Positions 44,765 through 55,175 are shown, numbered from the stretch's first letter. The stretch is DNA of 64,000 nt from Salvia splendens (GCF_004379255.2 NC_056047.1:24194293-24258292), one strand, 5' to 3'. Numbers and translations are program-made. Notes: generated by a model from the letters alone, not told the origin.

Positions 44765-45740
44765 TACATACTATACCCTAGCCCCTAGGATTGTTAAACC
44801 CTTATGGAAAACAAGAAACGTGCGCCAAACATCGAAACACGACACAACTTAAATTAAACGGGTCAGGATAAATATTCATTCCATATTACAAATAATGCAT
44901 TACAGAAACTAAACTACGCATTATACTACACTAAAATGTACATTGTGTATGTCTGTTTTAAAAAATACCTACGCGATATGCATGTGCAACCCGAGATGAA
45001 TTACTGCAGCTCGTGTATTTGGACAACTTTTTTTAGACTTAAAACATACTAGACTCTAGCCCCTGGGCTTGTTAAACCCTAAGAGAAAACAAGAAACGTG
45101 CGCCAAACATCGATACACGGCACAACTTAAATGAAACGGGGCAGGATAAATGTTCATTACATATCACAAATAATGCATTACAGAAACTAAAACTACACAT
45201 TACACTACATAATATGTACATAATATGTCTGTTTTAAAATATACCTATGCGTAATGCATGTGCAACCCCAGACGAATTACTCCAGCTCGTGTATTTGGAC
45301 AACGTTTTTTAGACTTAGAACATACTACACCCTAGCCCCTAGGCTTGTCAAACCCTTAGGGAAAAAAAGAAACGTTCGCCAAACAATGACACACGGCTCA
45401 ATTTAAATTAAACGGGTCAGGATAAATGTTCATTACATATCACAAATAATGCATTATAGAATCTAAACTACGCATTATACTATACAAAATATACATTATG
45501 TGCAACCCCAGACGAATTACTGCAGCTCGTGTATTTGGACAACGTTTTTTAGACATAGAACATACTACACCCTAGCCCCTAGGCTTGTTAAACCCTTAGG
45601 GAAAATAAGAAACGTGCGCCAAACATCGAAACACGACACAACTTAAATTAAACGCGTCAGTATAAATGTTCATTACATATCACAAATAATGCATTACAGA
45701 AACTAAACTACGCATTATACTATACAATATGTACATTATG
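44765..45740. repeat. Tandem array, about 277-bp unit, four copies
   Basis: The phrase CCCTAGCCCCTAGG or close variants recurs near 44776, 45055, 45331 and 45571. Each is followed by AAACGTGCGCCAAAC, GATAAATGTTCATTACATAT and AATAATGCATTACAGAA. The last copy is about 37 bp shorter. The unit is noncoding. Confidence 0.9.
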
Positions 45741-45744
45741 TGTA

Positions 45745-46150
45745 CATTATGTGGATCGACGACCGAGTTCACGTTCACCAGCACTTCAAGGTCCCCGAGT
45801 TGAACCATTCAACTCACCAGCGCAACCTCTTCTACCGCCGCATTTTGCTCTACCTCACCTCCCTCCTGTGGCTCGAGGACTCTGATTTCACCAACCTCTT
45901 CGCCGGCAAAAAATCAAACGACATCGTTTTATCGCTCGTCGACAATCAGACGATCCACGACGATTTCCTCAGCGCGAGTCTCATGGCTGAATCGAGTGGA
46001 GAGAGACGGCGGAAGCCGGAGCTTCGTGCTGAGGATTAGGAAGAAGGATAAGCGGAGGATTCTGAAACCGTATCTCCAGCACATCCACGCGGTTTCCGAT
46101 GAAATTGAGGAAAGAGGGAACGAATTGAGGATTTACACGAAAAAAAAGTG
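45745..46150 (+). pseudogene. BCS1-like AAA-ATPase fragment (At2g46620-type N-terminal region)
   Basis: The frame encodes VHVHQHFKVPELN, LFYRRILLYLTSLLWLEDSD and FTNLFAGKKSNDIVLSLVDN. After a frameshift near 45980 it continues SFVLRIRKKDKRRILKPYLQ and HIHAVSDEIEERGNELRIYT. This is the order found in the AAA-ATPase-associated N-terminal domain and linker of plant BCS1/ASD-like proteins, before the Walker A motif. The ATPase core itself is missing. The fragment is GC-rich against its AT-rich surroundings and begins exactly where the 277-bp array ends, which suggests capture by element A. Confidence 0.7.
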
Positions 46151-46648
46151 CAGAGATGGATTAGGGAGACAATCACGTCTGGAGCGTGTGAAAATAATCA
46201 CATGATTTACAACCTCCAAACAATAAACATGACCGGAAACCGCTGGATTACCTTATTCCATTATTAATCGAAAGGCGTCGACGGGTGATTCAAAGCCGAC
46301 AACAAACAGTTTGTTGAAAAACGAATTCTGTCCAAGGTTGATTCAAAGAGGTCGACGCTGCGAAATTGATCTTCTCGACGGGCGACAGAAATCGTGCAGT
46401 GATGGAGAAGGGGGAGAACAAATTCTATACAAGTTTGTTTAAAAACCGCACAGATCCACAACGAAGGAAATCATGGAATTTTCCATAACAACCCACATTA
46501 TTGATTATCTATTTTGCCCTTTTTGTTTTTAAAATTGATTAAATTTAATGATTTCAGCAAATCATTTAGACCATAGGATTTGATTAAATCTACGAATGAG
46601 ATCTAGAAGGAGATAGGAGAAATTATGGGAAAAGGATATGAACACAAC

Positions 46649-46649
<1 letters not shown>

Positions 46650-46692
<43 letters not shown>
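46650..46692. repeat. (TA)n(GA)n compound microsatellite
   Basis: About ten TA units followed by about eleven GA units separate elements A and B. Confidence 0.95.
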
Positions 46693-46693
<1 letters not shown>

Positions 46694-46949
46694 TTGTGAT
46701 CATATGATAACCCCCAATTTGTGTGATAACCCTATAACCAAATCTGGACCACACATATTTTCTAATCTTGTGGCTGAGATTCAAACTTAGATTTACTTTA
46801 TAAAAAAGGCGCAGGGGGTAAATATGTCATTTCCCTCATCTAATTTCTGAATTTCGCTCAATTTCCGGATATAATGATACTCTGAGTTGATAAAATGATA
46901 GTTTTGCCGGATAGAATGATACTCTGAGTTGATAAAATGATAGTTGGTA

Positions 46950-47541
46950 TCAGTTTCCTTCAGCCTTCTTATCATCAGATACCTTCTTCTTCTGCTTTTC
47001 ATTGCTGGACTGGTCATCATCCGACGACGACGTCTCCACCTCCTTATCTTCTTCTCCTCCGGTGGCAGTGGTGGATACTTGCTGGGGTGCCCTCATTCCA
47101 TAGCTACTGCTGAAACCATTCCATTGGAATGGTTTCAGTCTGGCCATCCACGTTACCATATCATCTTCATCAGCGTTGGACAACGACGTCGTCTCCACCT
47201 CCTTAACATCTTTTACATTGCTATAGGTAAAGAGTCGTTTCAGTCTGTATGTATTTCTGGCCATCCACATCTCCATATCATCTTCTTCAGAGTCAGATGA
47301 TTCATCATCATAATTCTTCTCCTCCTTATCTTTATCGAAAATCTTCTTCTCCTCCTTATCATCACCTTCTTCAGAATTCTTCTCATCCTTGTGATCATCA
47401 TCATCTTCACCAGAATTCTTCTGCTCCTGCTTATCATCGGCTTCAGCGTTGGAGCCATGATCGTCATCAGATCCAGACGTGACATCACTGGATTCATAGA
47501 AGTCGTCTGTGGAATTATTGACGGACCCGGCCGGGTGGAAT
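46950..47541 (-). CDS. Acidic low-complexity ORF, possible captured exon
   Basis: The minus strand is open from about 47541 to the stop at 46950-46952, about 196 codons, but the first ATG in frame is at 47276. The upper part is Asp/Glu/Lys-rich (EADDKQEQKNSGEDDDDHKD). The lower part has two similar blocks (EDDMEMWMARNTYRLKRLF and EDDMVTWMARLKPFQWNGF), an internal repeat. No family is recognised. It may be an exon of a gene carried by element B, or chance in a repetitive GA-rich region. Confidence 0.3.
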
Positions 47542-47660
47542 TATTGAACTGAGTATTCACCCGGTCGGGTGAAACTCTCTGGAGTCTTCATGAACAAAAC
47601 TGGCGACCCGGCCGGGTGGAATTATTCAACATAAATTCCACTCGGTCGGGTAGCACACCC
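47524..47660. repeat. Cluster of palindromic CACCCGGYCGGGTG motifs
   Basis: Near-palindromes at about 47525, 47557, 47607 and 47640 (ACCCGGCCGGGT, ACCCGGTCGGGT, ACCCGGCCGGGT and ACTCGGTCGGGT) lie 30-50 bp apart. They are linked by GGAATTATT(G/C)AAC phrases. The cluster is GC-rich in an AT-rich region and rich in CG and CCGG methylation sites. Confidence 0.75.
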
Positions 47661-48208
47661 GGCAGTCGCGCGCGGCTTTCGTAGATCAGCCATATCTCTC
47701 TCATCCGATCTCCGATTGGGGCGTGTGAGGTACCCACGCGAAGCTCTTTCGATGATGAAGACAATGGTAGTCTCAAAATAGGATTTGGACCCATCTTGAT
47801 AGGAAGAGTAACGTTTGAAGAAGACCCCAGCCTTGTCTTGGCTCATTTTGACCATTTTTTACCCATTTTAACTTCAAACACTAGATAAACTCATCAAAGC
47901 ACCTTTATAGTGAAATATGGACATAAACTCTAAGATAATGCAATGAAAGCACACAAAAGATCATGTTTAATGTCCAATAAAACGATTGAAGATTTCATTT
48001 ATCAGTTTTATATTCAGACTGAAGTCATTTTTATCTTAAATCGATTATTAGAGGGTTGTTGCATAGCAAAAGTGATAAACGTATCTAATGTTGGAAACAA
48101 ATCTACTGACTTTGCTAGACATTTCTAGAGCAATCAATTGGTGTAGAAACAAACAAGACATCAAGTTAATTAGTATAAGTAATGCTAGTTAGCCGACATG
48201 TATTAGAG

Positions 48209-48528
48209 TGACGTGTTTTGTAAATAAGAGTGAAGTAAAATCATAATAAGAGTGATGTATTTTGTGAACAAGAGTGAAGTAAAATCATAATAAGAGTGAT
48301 GTGTTTTGTAAACAAGAGTGAAGTAAAATCGTAATAAGAGTGATGTGTTTTGTGAACAAGAGTGAAGTAAAATCATAATAAGAGTGATGTGTTTTATAAA
48401 CAAGAGTGAGGTAAAATCATAATAAGAGTGATGCGTTTTGTAAACAAGAGAGAAGTAAAATCATAATAGGAGTGATGTGTTTTGTGAACAAGAGTGAAGT
48501 AAAATCATAATAAGAGTGATGTGTTTTG
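48209..48528. repeat. 44-bp tandem array, about seven copies
   Basis: The unit AAGAGTGATGTGTTTTGTAA followed by CAAGAGTGAAGTAAAATCAT recurs every 44 bp with few changes. There are no unique spacers, so it is a satellite-like array. Confidence 0.92.
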
Positions 48529-48915
48529 TAGGTATGTACATAAAATGATAGTTTTGGCAGATAGAATGATAGTTTTTGCGGATAGAATGATACTCTGAGT
48601 TGATACTATGATACTTTTACTGATTTGTAGGTATGTACATAGAATGATAGTTTTGGCGGATAGAATGATAGTTTTGGCGGATAGAATGATACTCTGAGTT
48701 GATACAATGATACTTTTACTGATTTGTAGGTATGTACATAAAATGATAGTTTCAGCGGATAAAATGATAGTTTTTCCGTATAGAATGATACTCTGAGTTG
48801 ATACAATGATACTTTTACTGATTTGTAGGTATGTACATAAAATGATAGTTTTGACGAATAGAATGATAATTTTGGCGAATAGAATGATAATTTTGGCGGA
48901 TAGAATGATACTCTG
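48529..48915. repeat. 99-bp tandem repeats
   Basis: GGTATGTACATA occurs at 48531, 48630, 48729 and 48828. Each unit also carries several AGAATGATAGTTTTGGCGGA words. Related copies occur at 49225-49465 and a short piece at 46862-46946, so the same repeat lies near both ends of element B. ORFs across it are repeat artefacts. Confidence 0.9.
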
Positions 48916-49224
48916 AATTTTTAGTAGCTTTCAATACATATTAACTTCAAATCTTCCAACAAATTCTTAAGAATGATGACTATCCCACCATTGTATTGCC
49001 AGATTTTGACTATCGTGAGATAATTGCAAAAATATTACTATACGTTGTGATTTTATTTTCTAATTTTAAAAATTAGATCAATATAAACTTACAATTGTGA
49101 TTTAGTATGATAATTGTGATTTAATATGAGAATTATTTCTTAAATATATTCGTTCGAATTAACAAAAGAAAAAATAACTCCATTTCCATATCAGTAGTAG
49201 GAACATGCCACGACATAATTAAAA

Positions 49225-49465
49225 AGAAATAAAAATAATAGTTTTGGCGGATAGAATGATACTCTGAGTTGATACAATGATACTTTTACTGATTTGTAGA
49301 TATGTACATAAAATGAGAGTTTTGGCGGATAGAATGATAGTTTTTCCGGATAGAATGATACTCTGAGTTGATACAATGATACTTTTACTAATTTGTAGGT
49401 ATGTACATAAAATGATAGTTTTGGCGGATAGAATGATACTCTGAGTTGATACAATGATATATAGG
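49225..49465. repeat. Second block of the 99-bp repeat
   Basis: Two and a half units of the repeat found at 48529-48915, separated from it by about 300 bp of unrelated AT-rich sequence. Confidence 0.85.
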
Positions 49466-49527
49466 GGTGTGATAAACTACAAACCCTCTATAATTTGTAT
49501 TATATAGAGTTTGTATTTGATCACACA

Positions 49528-49561
<34 letters not shown>

Positions 49562-49567
49562 TAGATA

Positions 49568-49852
49568 GGGTTTTGATCCATGCAAAACCATTCTTAATAC
49601 AAAAATGCAGAACCAAGCATACAAAAGTCATTTTTAGGTCATTTTAAGCTTATTTTTATGTCATTTTAGTAAGGATGACATGAAATGATCTTAACATGAC
49701 CTCAAACTCAAAGTTTATAATATGACCTAAAACTGCTTTACAATGACCCTCCGTGTTTTTGTTTAATTATTGACCATTGGATTGTCAAATCTCATGGTCA
49801 AGATTTGGTCTGGATTTTGTATTAAGATCAAGTTTTGTATTGATCATTTTCC
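49568..49852. mobile_element. (TA)n-anchored MITE C (285 bp)
   Basis: (TA)n tracts flank both sides. The left end GGGTTTTGATCCATGCAAAA and the complement of the right end, GGAAAATGATCAATACAAAA, continue with matched TCTTAATACAAAA and CAGAACCAA/CAGACCAAA blocks, giving inverted repeats of about 50 bp. It has no coding capacity. Confidence 0.75.
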
Positions 49853-50606
49853 TATATATATATATATATGTATTGTATGTGTATGTATTATGCCACAAAC
49901 AAATATGTACATATATATGTACTCTGCTGCATAAAATTTCAAACAATTGCATGTCAAATTTTCCAACTGCGTAAGCAAATTAATATCAACACACTAATAT
50001 ACTATCAATATCTCTACTTTTGAGACGTGTATATATGGCAGAAAAAATAAAAACCATGTACATATACATATTACATATACAGAAATAGAAATATGTATAT
50101 GTGTAGTTTGAATTCCTTACAGAATCACAACTATTTTGTGTTAAAGAGACTGAAGAGAAAGGTACAGGCGGAGGCGGCGAACAGTGGAGGCACCCGTGAA
50201 AGAGGATGGAAACTGGTCTGGAGTGAGGAAAAGAGGCGATGAAGGCAGTGAAGAGTGGAGATAGGTTTGGAATAAAAAAGGAGGGTGATTTGGGACAGAA
50301 ACGACGCTAAATTTATTGTGAAGTAGAATTTAGGTCGCTGAATTTTTTATGAAGTAGAATTTAGGTAAAAATTTGAAGGGGTAATTTAGGCAATTGATAA
50401 ATGGTTAGAGGGAAATAATATTAAAAAAGAACATAAATAAGATAAAATATCACAAATCCCATATTCTGAAGAATACGCATGCCTCGATCCCAAATTACGA
50501 AAGGTCTGCGAATTGAATCCCTAATTACGAAAGGTCAACGAATTTAACCCCTTTCAAATATATTTATCTAGGATGGATGGTGATTGCTTTCATTTTCTTA
50601 TACTAA
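49853..50606. other. Intergenic, AT-rich
   Basis: A (TA)n tract at the left, then AT-rich sequence with no recognisable gene. A phrase ATTACGAAAGGTC is duplicated near 50494 and 50522. Confidence 0.5.
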
Positions 50607-52463
50607 GATTATCAGCAATGGCGCCCGTCCTGGCGGAATTCCGACCGGCGTGCCGGAATTCCGCGGCAGACGTCCGCCATTGTGCCTGGTATGCACAGAT
50701 ACGGAATTCCGCCAAGGACACCGCAGCTCCGCGGCGTTACACGGAATTCCGTCGCGACGGGCGTGCAGACGTTCACCATTGCGTTGACTCCCACGGACGT
50801 CCGCGCAGAATTCCCGTTTATTGCTTTAATTTTTTTTTTAAATTTTTATATATTCGGAATGGCTGGTAGTGGTAGTGGTAGTGGTAGTGGTGGGCATTAT
50901 GAACACATGATGCGTCTGATTCATTCACGTGAGAGGGAGGAACAAGCGACCTTGGCGTCGGGGTACCTCGACCCATCCATCGTCGAACTATAATACCCCG
51001 GGACCACCTCGCTGCCCATGCTCGGTTGTATGAGGATTACTTTGCGCCGGAGCCACGGTTTGGGGAGAACTTGTTCCGGCGACTGTTTAGGATGCATCGT
51101 CTGCTCTTTCTGCGTATCGTGGGCGCTTTAGAGCGTCGATACGGGTATTTCAGGGTGTGGGAGGATGCGACTGGTAAACCCTGCCACACGCCGATTCCGA
51201 AGTAAACTGTCGCAGTCAGGCAGCTGGCATACGGAGGCGCGGCCGACATGTTGGATGAGTACCTCCACATCGGCGAGACGACTGCCCGCGATTGCCTGAA
51301 GTATTTTTGTCAGGGCGTTAGGGAGATATTCGGGAGATAGGTATCTTCGGAGGCCTACCCCCGAAGATTGTCAGGCTCTGCTGGATATGCACGGGAATCA
51401 GCACGGGTTTCCGGTGATGTTAGGCAACATAGATTGTATGCACTGGATATGAAAGAACTGCCCCGCTGCCTGGAAAGGGATGTACACTACTGGTTTCAAG
51501 GCCAAGAATCCCACGATGATCGTTGAAGCGGTAGCTTACTACCGGCTGTGGATTTGGCATGCCTATTTTGGAGTAGCCGGGTCTAACAACGACATCAATG
51601 TCCTCCAATCATCGCCCCTTTTCAACAAGCAGTGCACGGGCATTGGTCCGGCCGTCAACTTCGTCGCCAACGGCAACCAACACAATATGGGCTATTATTT
51701 GGCGGTTGAGATATACCCTATGTGGCCTGTCTTTGTGAAGACGATCAGATGCCCAGCAGATGAAAAGAAGATATATTTTGCGGGTCGCCAGGAGGCAGCG
51801 CACAAAGATGTGGAGCGGGCATTTGGTGTGCTCCAGGCTCGATGGGCGGCAGTGAAGGGTCCAACACGGCTGTGGTATGTTGACAGCATCGCCGACATCA
51901 TGTACGCATGTATTATCATGCACAACATGATTGTCGAAGATGAAGGTCCAGCACTGACTGATTGGACCAATGATTATGCTGGTGCTGCGGGTCCAAGCCA
52001 CGGCGTGGCCACTAGCAATGTACGCATGGGGATACCCCATGACGATGTCGATCGAGTCCGTGCATTTGCCGACATGCGCCAAAGACAAGCCCATGTTCGG
52101 CTCCAGAACGATATTATTGAATAAGTATGGCAGCGGATGGGTCGTCGTTGATGTAGTTTTTAATTATTGAAATGTTTTTTTTCAATTTGGTGAAATGTAC
52201 TTTTCTTTTTTTTATTTAATGGAATTTTTTCCCTATTTGTGTCGAAATTTTAATTCCGTAAATTGTTTAATTCCGGAAATTGTTTAATTTGTGAATTTGT
52301 TGTTTTTTTAATTGTGGGAAGTCCTTTGGGAAGTCCTTGGGGATGTCCGCCACTGTGCAGTGGGAAGTCCTTATGACGTGGCAGTGCAGTAGGAAGTCCG
52401 TATGACGTGGGAGGAGGTGTTTTTGGAAATTCTACCGGGAATTCCGCAACACTGCTGATGCTC
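50607..52463 (+). mobile_element. PIF/Harbinger DNA transposon, second copy (1857 bp)
   Basis: TAA target duplications lie at 50604-50606 and 52464-52466. The end GATTATCAGCAATGG and complement of the right end GAGCATCAGCAGTGT are imperfect inverted repeats, unlike those of the element at 39108. Left and right subterminal zones are rich in GGAATTCCG words. The interior is a decayed transposase gene. Confidence 0.87.
50862..52124 (+). pseudogene. PIF/Harbinger transposase, multiply broken
   Basis: The N-terminus is a Gly/Ser repeat (MAGSGSGSGSGGHYEHMM). After a frame change come FGENLFRRLFRMHRLLFLRI and GGAADMLDEYLHIGETTARD, interrupted by a TAA near 51202. NIDCMHWI, with the first catalytic Asp, is followed by a TGA at about 51450. 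The last 214 codons (51480-52124) are open and contain SNNDINVL (second Asp) and VERAFGVLQARW (Glu), ending in IADIMYACIIMHNMIVEDEG. It is more decayed than the transposase at 39598 and differs clearly from it in sequence. Confidence 0.86.
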
Positions 52464-52466
52464 TAA

Positions 52467-52868
52467 TACTTAATTTTTGTGATTGGAAATGATTATATAA
52501 GAATTTGCACATAAATTATATTTCGAGTATTTAATTTTTATAAATGTCTCAGTTCTTATCCATTTGATTATTTTACAATTTAACTCTAAGAGGCCCGGAA
52601 GTATTTTAATTATATAGTAGAAAAGTTATTAAAAATGGTCAGAACATAGTTAAAAAATAATGCACCTTCCCCGTTCATATCCGCGCGCAACGGCTAGTTT
52701 ACATAAACGGTAAACTCCAACGGTCGGAATTTCGAATATGCCTTCAGAAGACCGTCTAAAGCCGACCCTCTCCTCCCCCTTCTTGCCTTTCCTCATCTCT
52801 CTCTCTCTCTTGTAGTGTGTGTAAAAGCTGCTCATTTCACCACCGTTCTTTTTATTAAAGAAAAGATT
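52467..52868. other. Spacer and probable promoter of the MS5-like gene
   Basis: AT-rich to 52660, then more GC-rich with a CT-microsatellite (about 52795-52812) just before the MS5-like start. No other gene is seen. Confidence 0.45.
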
Positions 52869-54216
52869 ATGAAAGAAATGTGGAATGCGCCGCCCGATTT
52901 CCGGCCAACAAAATCAGCTCCACGTCTCCGGCCAAGCCCCTCCTCTCTCGCTCCGAGACCTTCCACGTCACCCACAAGGTCCCTGTCGGCGACACCCCCC
53001 CAAAAACGTTCAGCTTGTCGACAAGGATCCGGAGAGGGCAATACCTCTCTTCTGGGCCGCCATTAATGCTGGCGACAGAGTCGACAGCGCCCTCAAAGAC
53101 ATGGCCATTGTTATGAAGCAGCAAAATCGGGCTCAAGAAGCCATCGAAGCTATCAAATCAGTACGCACCCGTTGCGCCGATCATGCCCAGGAATCCCTCG
53201 ACAACATCTTACTAGACCTCTACAAGGTTCGTTATTGATACTGATCAAACAAGATAACTCAGCCAAAAACTACGATGTAGGACATTGAGCAAGTAACAAT
53301 ATTTATTTTTTTAGTTATGCATAAAATTATTTGCAGAGATGTGGGAGATTGGACGACCAAGTCGCGCTTCTGAGGCGCAAGCTGTTCCTAATCCAGCAAG
53401 GCATTGCCTTCAACGGCAAGCGCACCAAAACAGCCCGATCGCAGGGGAAGAAATTCCAGGTCTCCGTCGAGCAAGAGGCCACGCGACTACTGGTAAATCA
53501 CACACGCACACGCGCGCTTAATTAAATTAAATACAATCAAATTAGGGTTCAGAAATCCCCAATTATAAAAATTAGGGTTCGGAAATCCCCAATTATAATT
53601 CATCGATGGTGCAGGGGAACTTAGGGTGGGCGTTGATGCAGCAGAACAACTACATCGAAGCGGAGGAGGCGTACCGGCGTGCGCTCGTGCTGGCGCCGGA
53701 CAACAACAAGATGTGTAATCTCGGGATCTGCCTGATGAAGCAGCGCAGAATCGGCGAGGCCAAGGGCACGCTGCGCAGGGTGAAGCCGGTGGTGGCGGAC
53801 GGCCCCAGGGGCGTCGATTCGCACCTAAAGGCCAACGAGAGAGCTCAGCAGATGCTCACCGATCTCGAATCGGAGAATATGACGAAATGCGGCGCCGATC
53901 GCGTGGAGCAGAGCAAGCTCTTCGACGCCTTCTTAGGCTCCTCCGCGATCTGGCAGCCTCAGCCGTGCAGGGAGAGCTCCGGTATTCGCGGATGAGAATG
54001 TCAGTAGCGGCAACATCGTGATTAATCGGAAGAATAGTGCTAATGATAACAGTGTGTTGTTGAATCTAAACATCGACGCGCAGCCGTTCTACTCGGCGAA
54101 GATCGGAAGGATTTGGCGGATTTATTGCCGGATAGCAAGGATGCGTTAATGGCGGCGGTGTTGGGAGGAGAGGGCGATGTGTTTCAGGATATAACGCCAT
54201 CCTTTAATTTAATTTA
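52869..54216 (+). pseudogene. MS5/POLLENLESS3-like TPR protein, frameshifted
   Basis: Three exons are recognisable: 52869-53226, 53337-53492 and 53615 to about 54216. Exon 1 starts MKEMWNAPPDFRPTKSAP. It then needs a shift near 52923 (SPAKPLLSRSETFHVTHKVP) and another in a C7 tract near 52992 (NVQLVDKDPERAIPLFWAAI) to follow the family. Exon 2 (RCGRLDDQVALLRRKLFLIQ) and the start of exon 3 (GNLGWALMQQNNYIEAEEAY) are intact TPR segments. Near 53985 the frame breaks again, with a further shift near 54095 before the conserved end AAVLGGEGDVFQDITPSF. Family members act in meiosis exit, cell division or sulfur-deficiency responses. Either a pseudogene or sequence errors in homopolymers explain the lesions. 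Confidence 0.8.
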
Positions 54217-54256
54217 ATTTAATTTAATTTAATTTAATTTAATTTAATTTAATTTT
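54203..54256. repeat. (AATTT)n microsatellite
   Basis: About ten TTTAA-type pentamers at the 3' end of the MS5-like gene; its conserved C-terminus runs into it. Confidence 0.95.
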
Positions 54257-55175
54257 TGCAGTTCCAGTTTAAAATGTTAATTTATGGGGTTAGAGATGAA
54301 CTTGTTCTCCTTCTCCATGTGATTCGTGGTGGAATAAAATTGTCTTCTAATTTATTCATCAAAGTTTTTGGCGAATCCATTCACTCTCAATAATGGCCGT
54401 CAAAATCCATATATGTATATCGCATGTGCGCCCTTATAACGTTTTAATAAGAGCTATGCTATTTTTGTGTAATGGTTTATACTACAAAGTATACTTTTTT
54501 TTAAATTTAAAAATTTTGAAACAACACTAATTTATTAATACATAATCTCTCAATCTCTAAAATTTTATCACATTTTCTATTTTCGTTCGTCCTACAAAAT
54601 TTGTCATATTTCACTTTTTATTATTATTGATAATGAACCTCACGTTCCACTAATTTATTATTACTCACATTTTATTATAAAACTAATACTATAGAAGTAG
54701 GACCCGCATTTTATCAACTTTTTCAACTCACTTTCTATTACATTTCTTAAAATTCGTGCTCGGTCAAATTGTGACTATATTCAAGGGATGGACGAAGTAA
54801 TTGTTAAAATAAAAAAGTTATTAAAATATAATTAATAAAGAATAAATCAGCCTAATTATAGATTTTTTCTCTAAAATACAAAGCTTATCAATTTAAAGGA
54901 CGAAAGAGGGAGTACTGAAGGGGTTGGCAGCGGAAGCGTGCACGTTCTAACGGATCACATAATTTGATCTATTTAGCAGATTATATAGACAAAATCTATT
55001 CGCGTAATTATCACATGTATCATGCTCATAACTTGAACTAAAACATGCTTTAGCATATAAAATCCCTAAAACATGCTTACTACGGAATTAGCCAATTTAC
55101 CTCGTTGATTCAATCAAGAATTGATGATGGCTTGCTCCGTCTCCTCGTGAAGATCTTCAGTACTCGACCTCGGAT
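54217..55175. other. Intergenic before the long-LTR element
   Basis: AT-rich, with the pentamer microsatellite at its start and a family-II MITE (54555-54800). No gene is supported. Confidence 0.55.
54555..54800. mobile_element. Stowaway-type MITE, family II
   Basis: CGTCCTACAAAATTTGTCAT and CATTTCACTTTTTATTATTA on the left, with GTAGGACCCGCATTTTATCA and GGGATGGACGAAGTAA on the right, match the copy in the MLO intron. The termini are worn. Confidence 0.65.

Larger units (their letters stand above)
42683..46648. mobile_element. (TA)n-anchored element A carrying gene fragments
   Basis: A (TA)n run ends at 42682 and another starts at 46649. The internal ends resemble each other: left GGGTAGTGTTAATCTCATTT, and complement of right GTTGTGTTCATATCCTTTTC. 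Both then have TTCCC/TTCCCA and, about 65 bases in, a CGTTAGATTT/CGTAGATTT block. Inside are an AT-hook exon, a second coding-like exon, two kinds of tandem repeats and an AAA-ATPase fragment. It looks like a non-autonomous transposon with captured genes; the superfamily is not established. Confidence 0.5.
46693..49529. mobile_element. (TA)n-anchored element B with tandem arrays
   Basis: The left end GTTGTGATCATATGATAACC follows a (TA)n(GA)n tract. The complement of the right end, GATGTGTGATCAAATACAAA, precedes a (TA)n tract starting at 49530. The interior has an acidic ORF, palindromic CCGG-rich motifs, a 44-bp array and 99-bp repeats present near both ends. No transposase is seen. Confidence 0.4.

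Noticed and set aside
47240..47560. 106-codon Arg/Met-rich minus-strand ORF
   Set aside because: It is the shifted frame of the acidic ORF in a GA-rich tract.
48209..48528. Regular 44-bp repeats resembling a CRISPR array
   Set aside because: There are no unique spacers, the units are directly adjacent, and the context is a plant nuclear genome.
48203..49454. Several ORFs of 66-87 codons with repeated VSFYPPKLSFY-type words
   Set aside because: They are translations of the tandem repeats; the repeat length, not selection, keeps the frame open.
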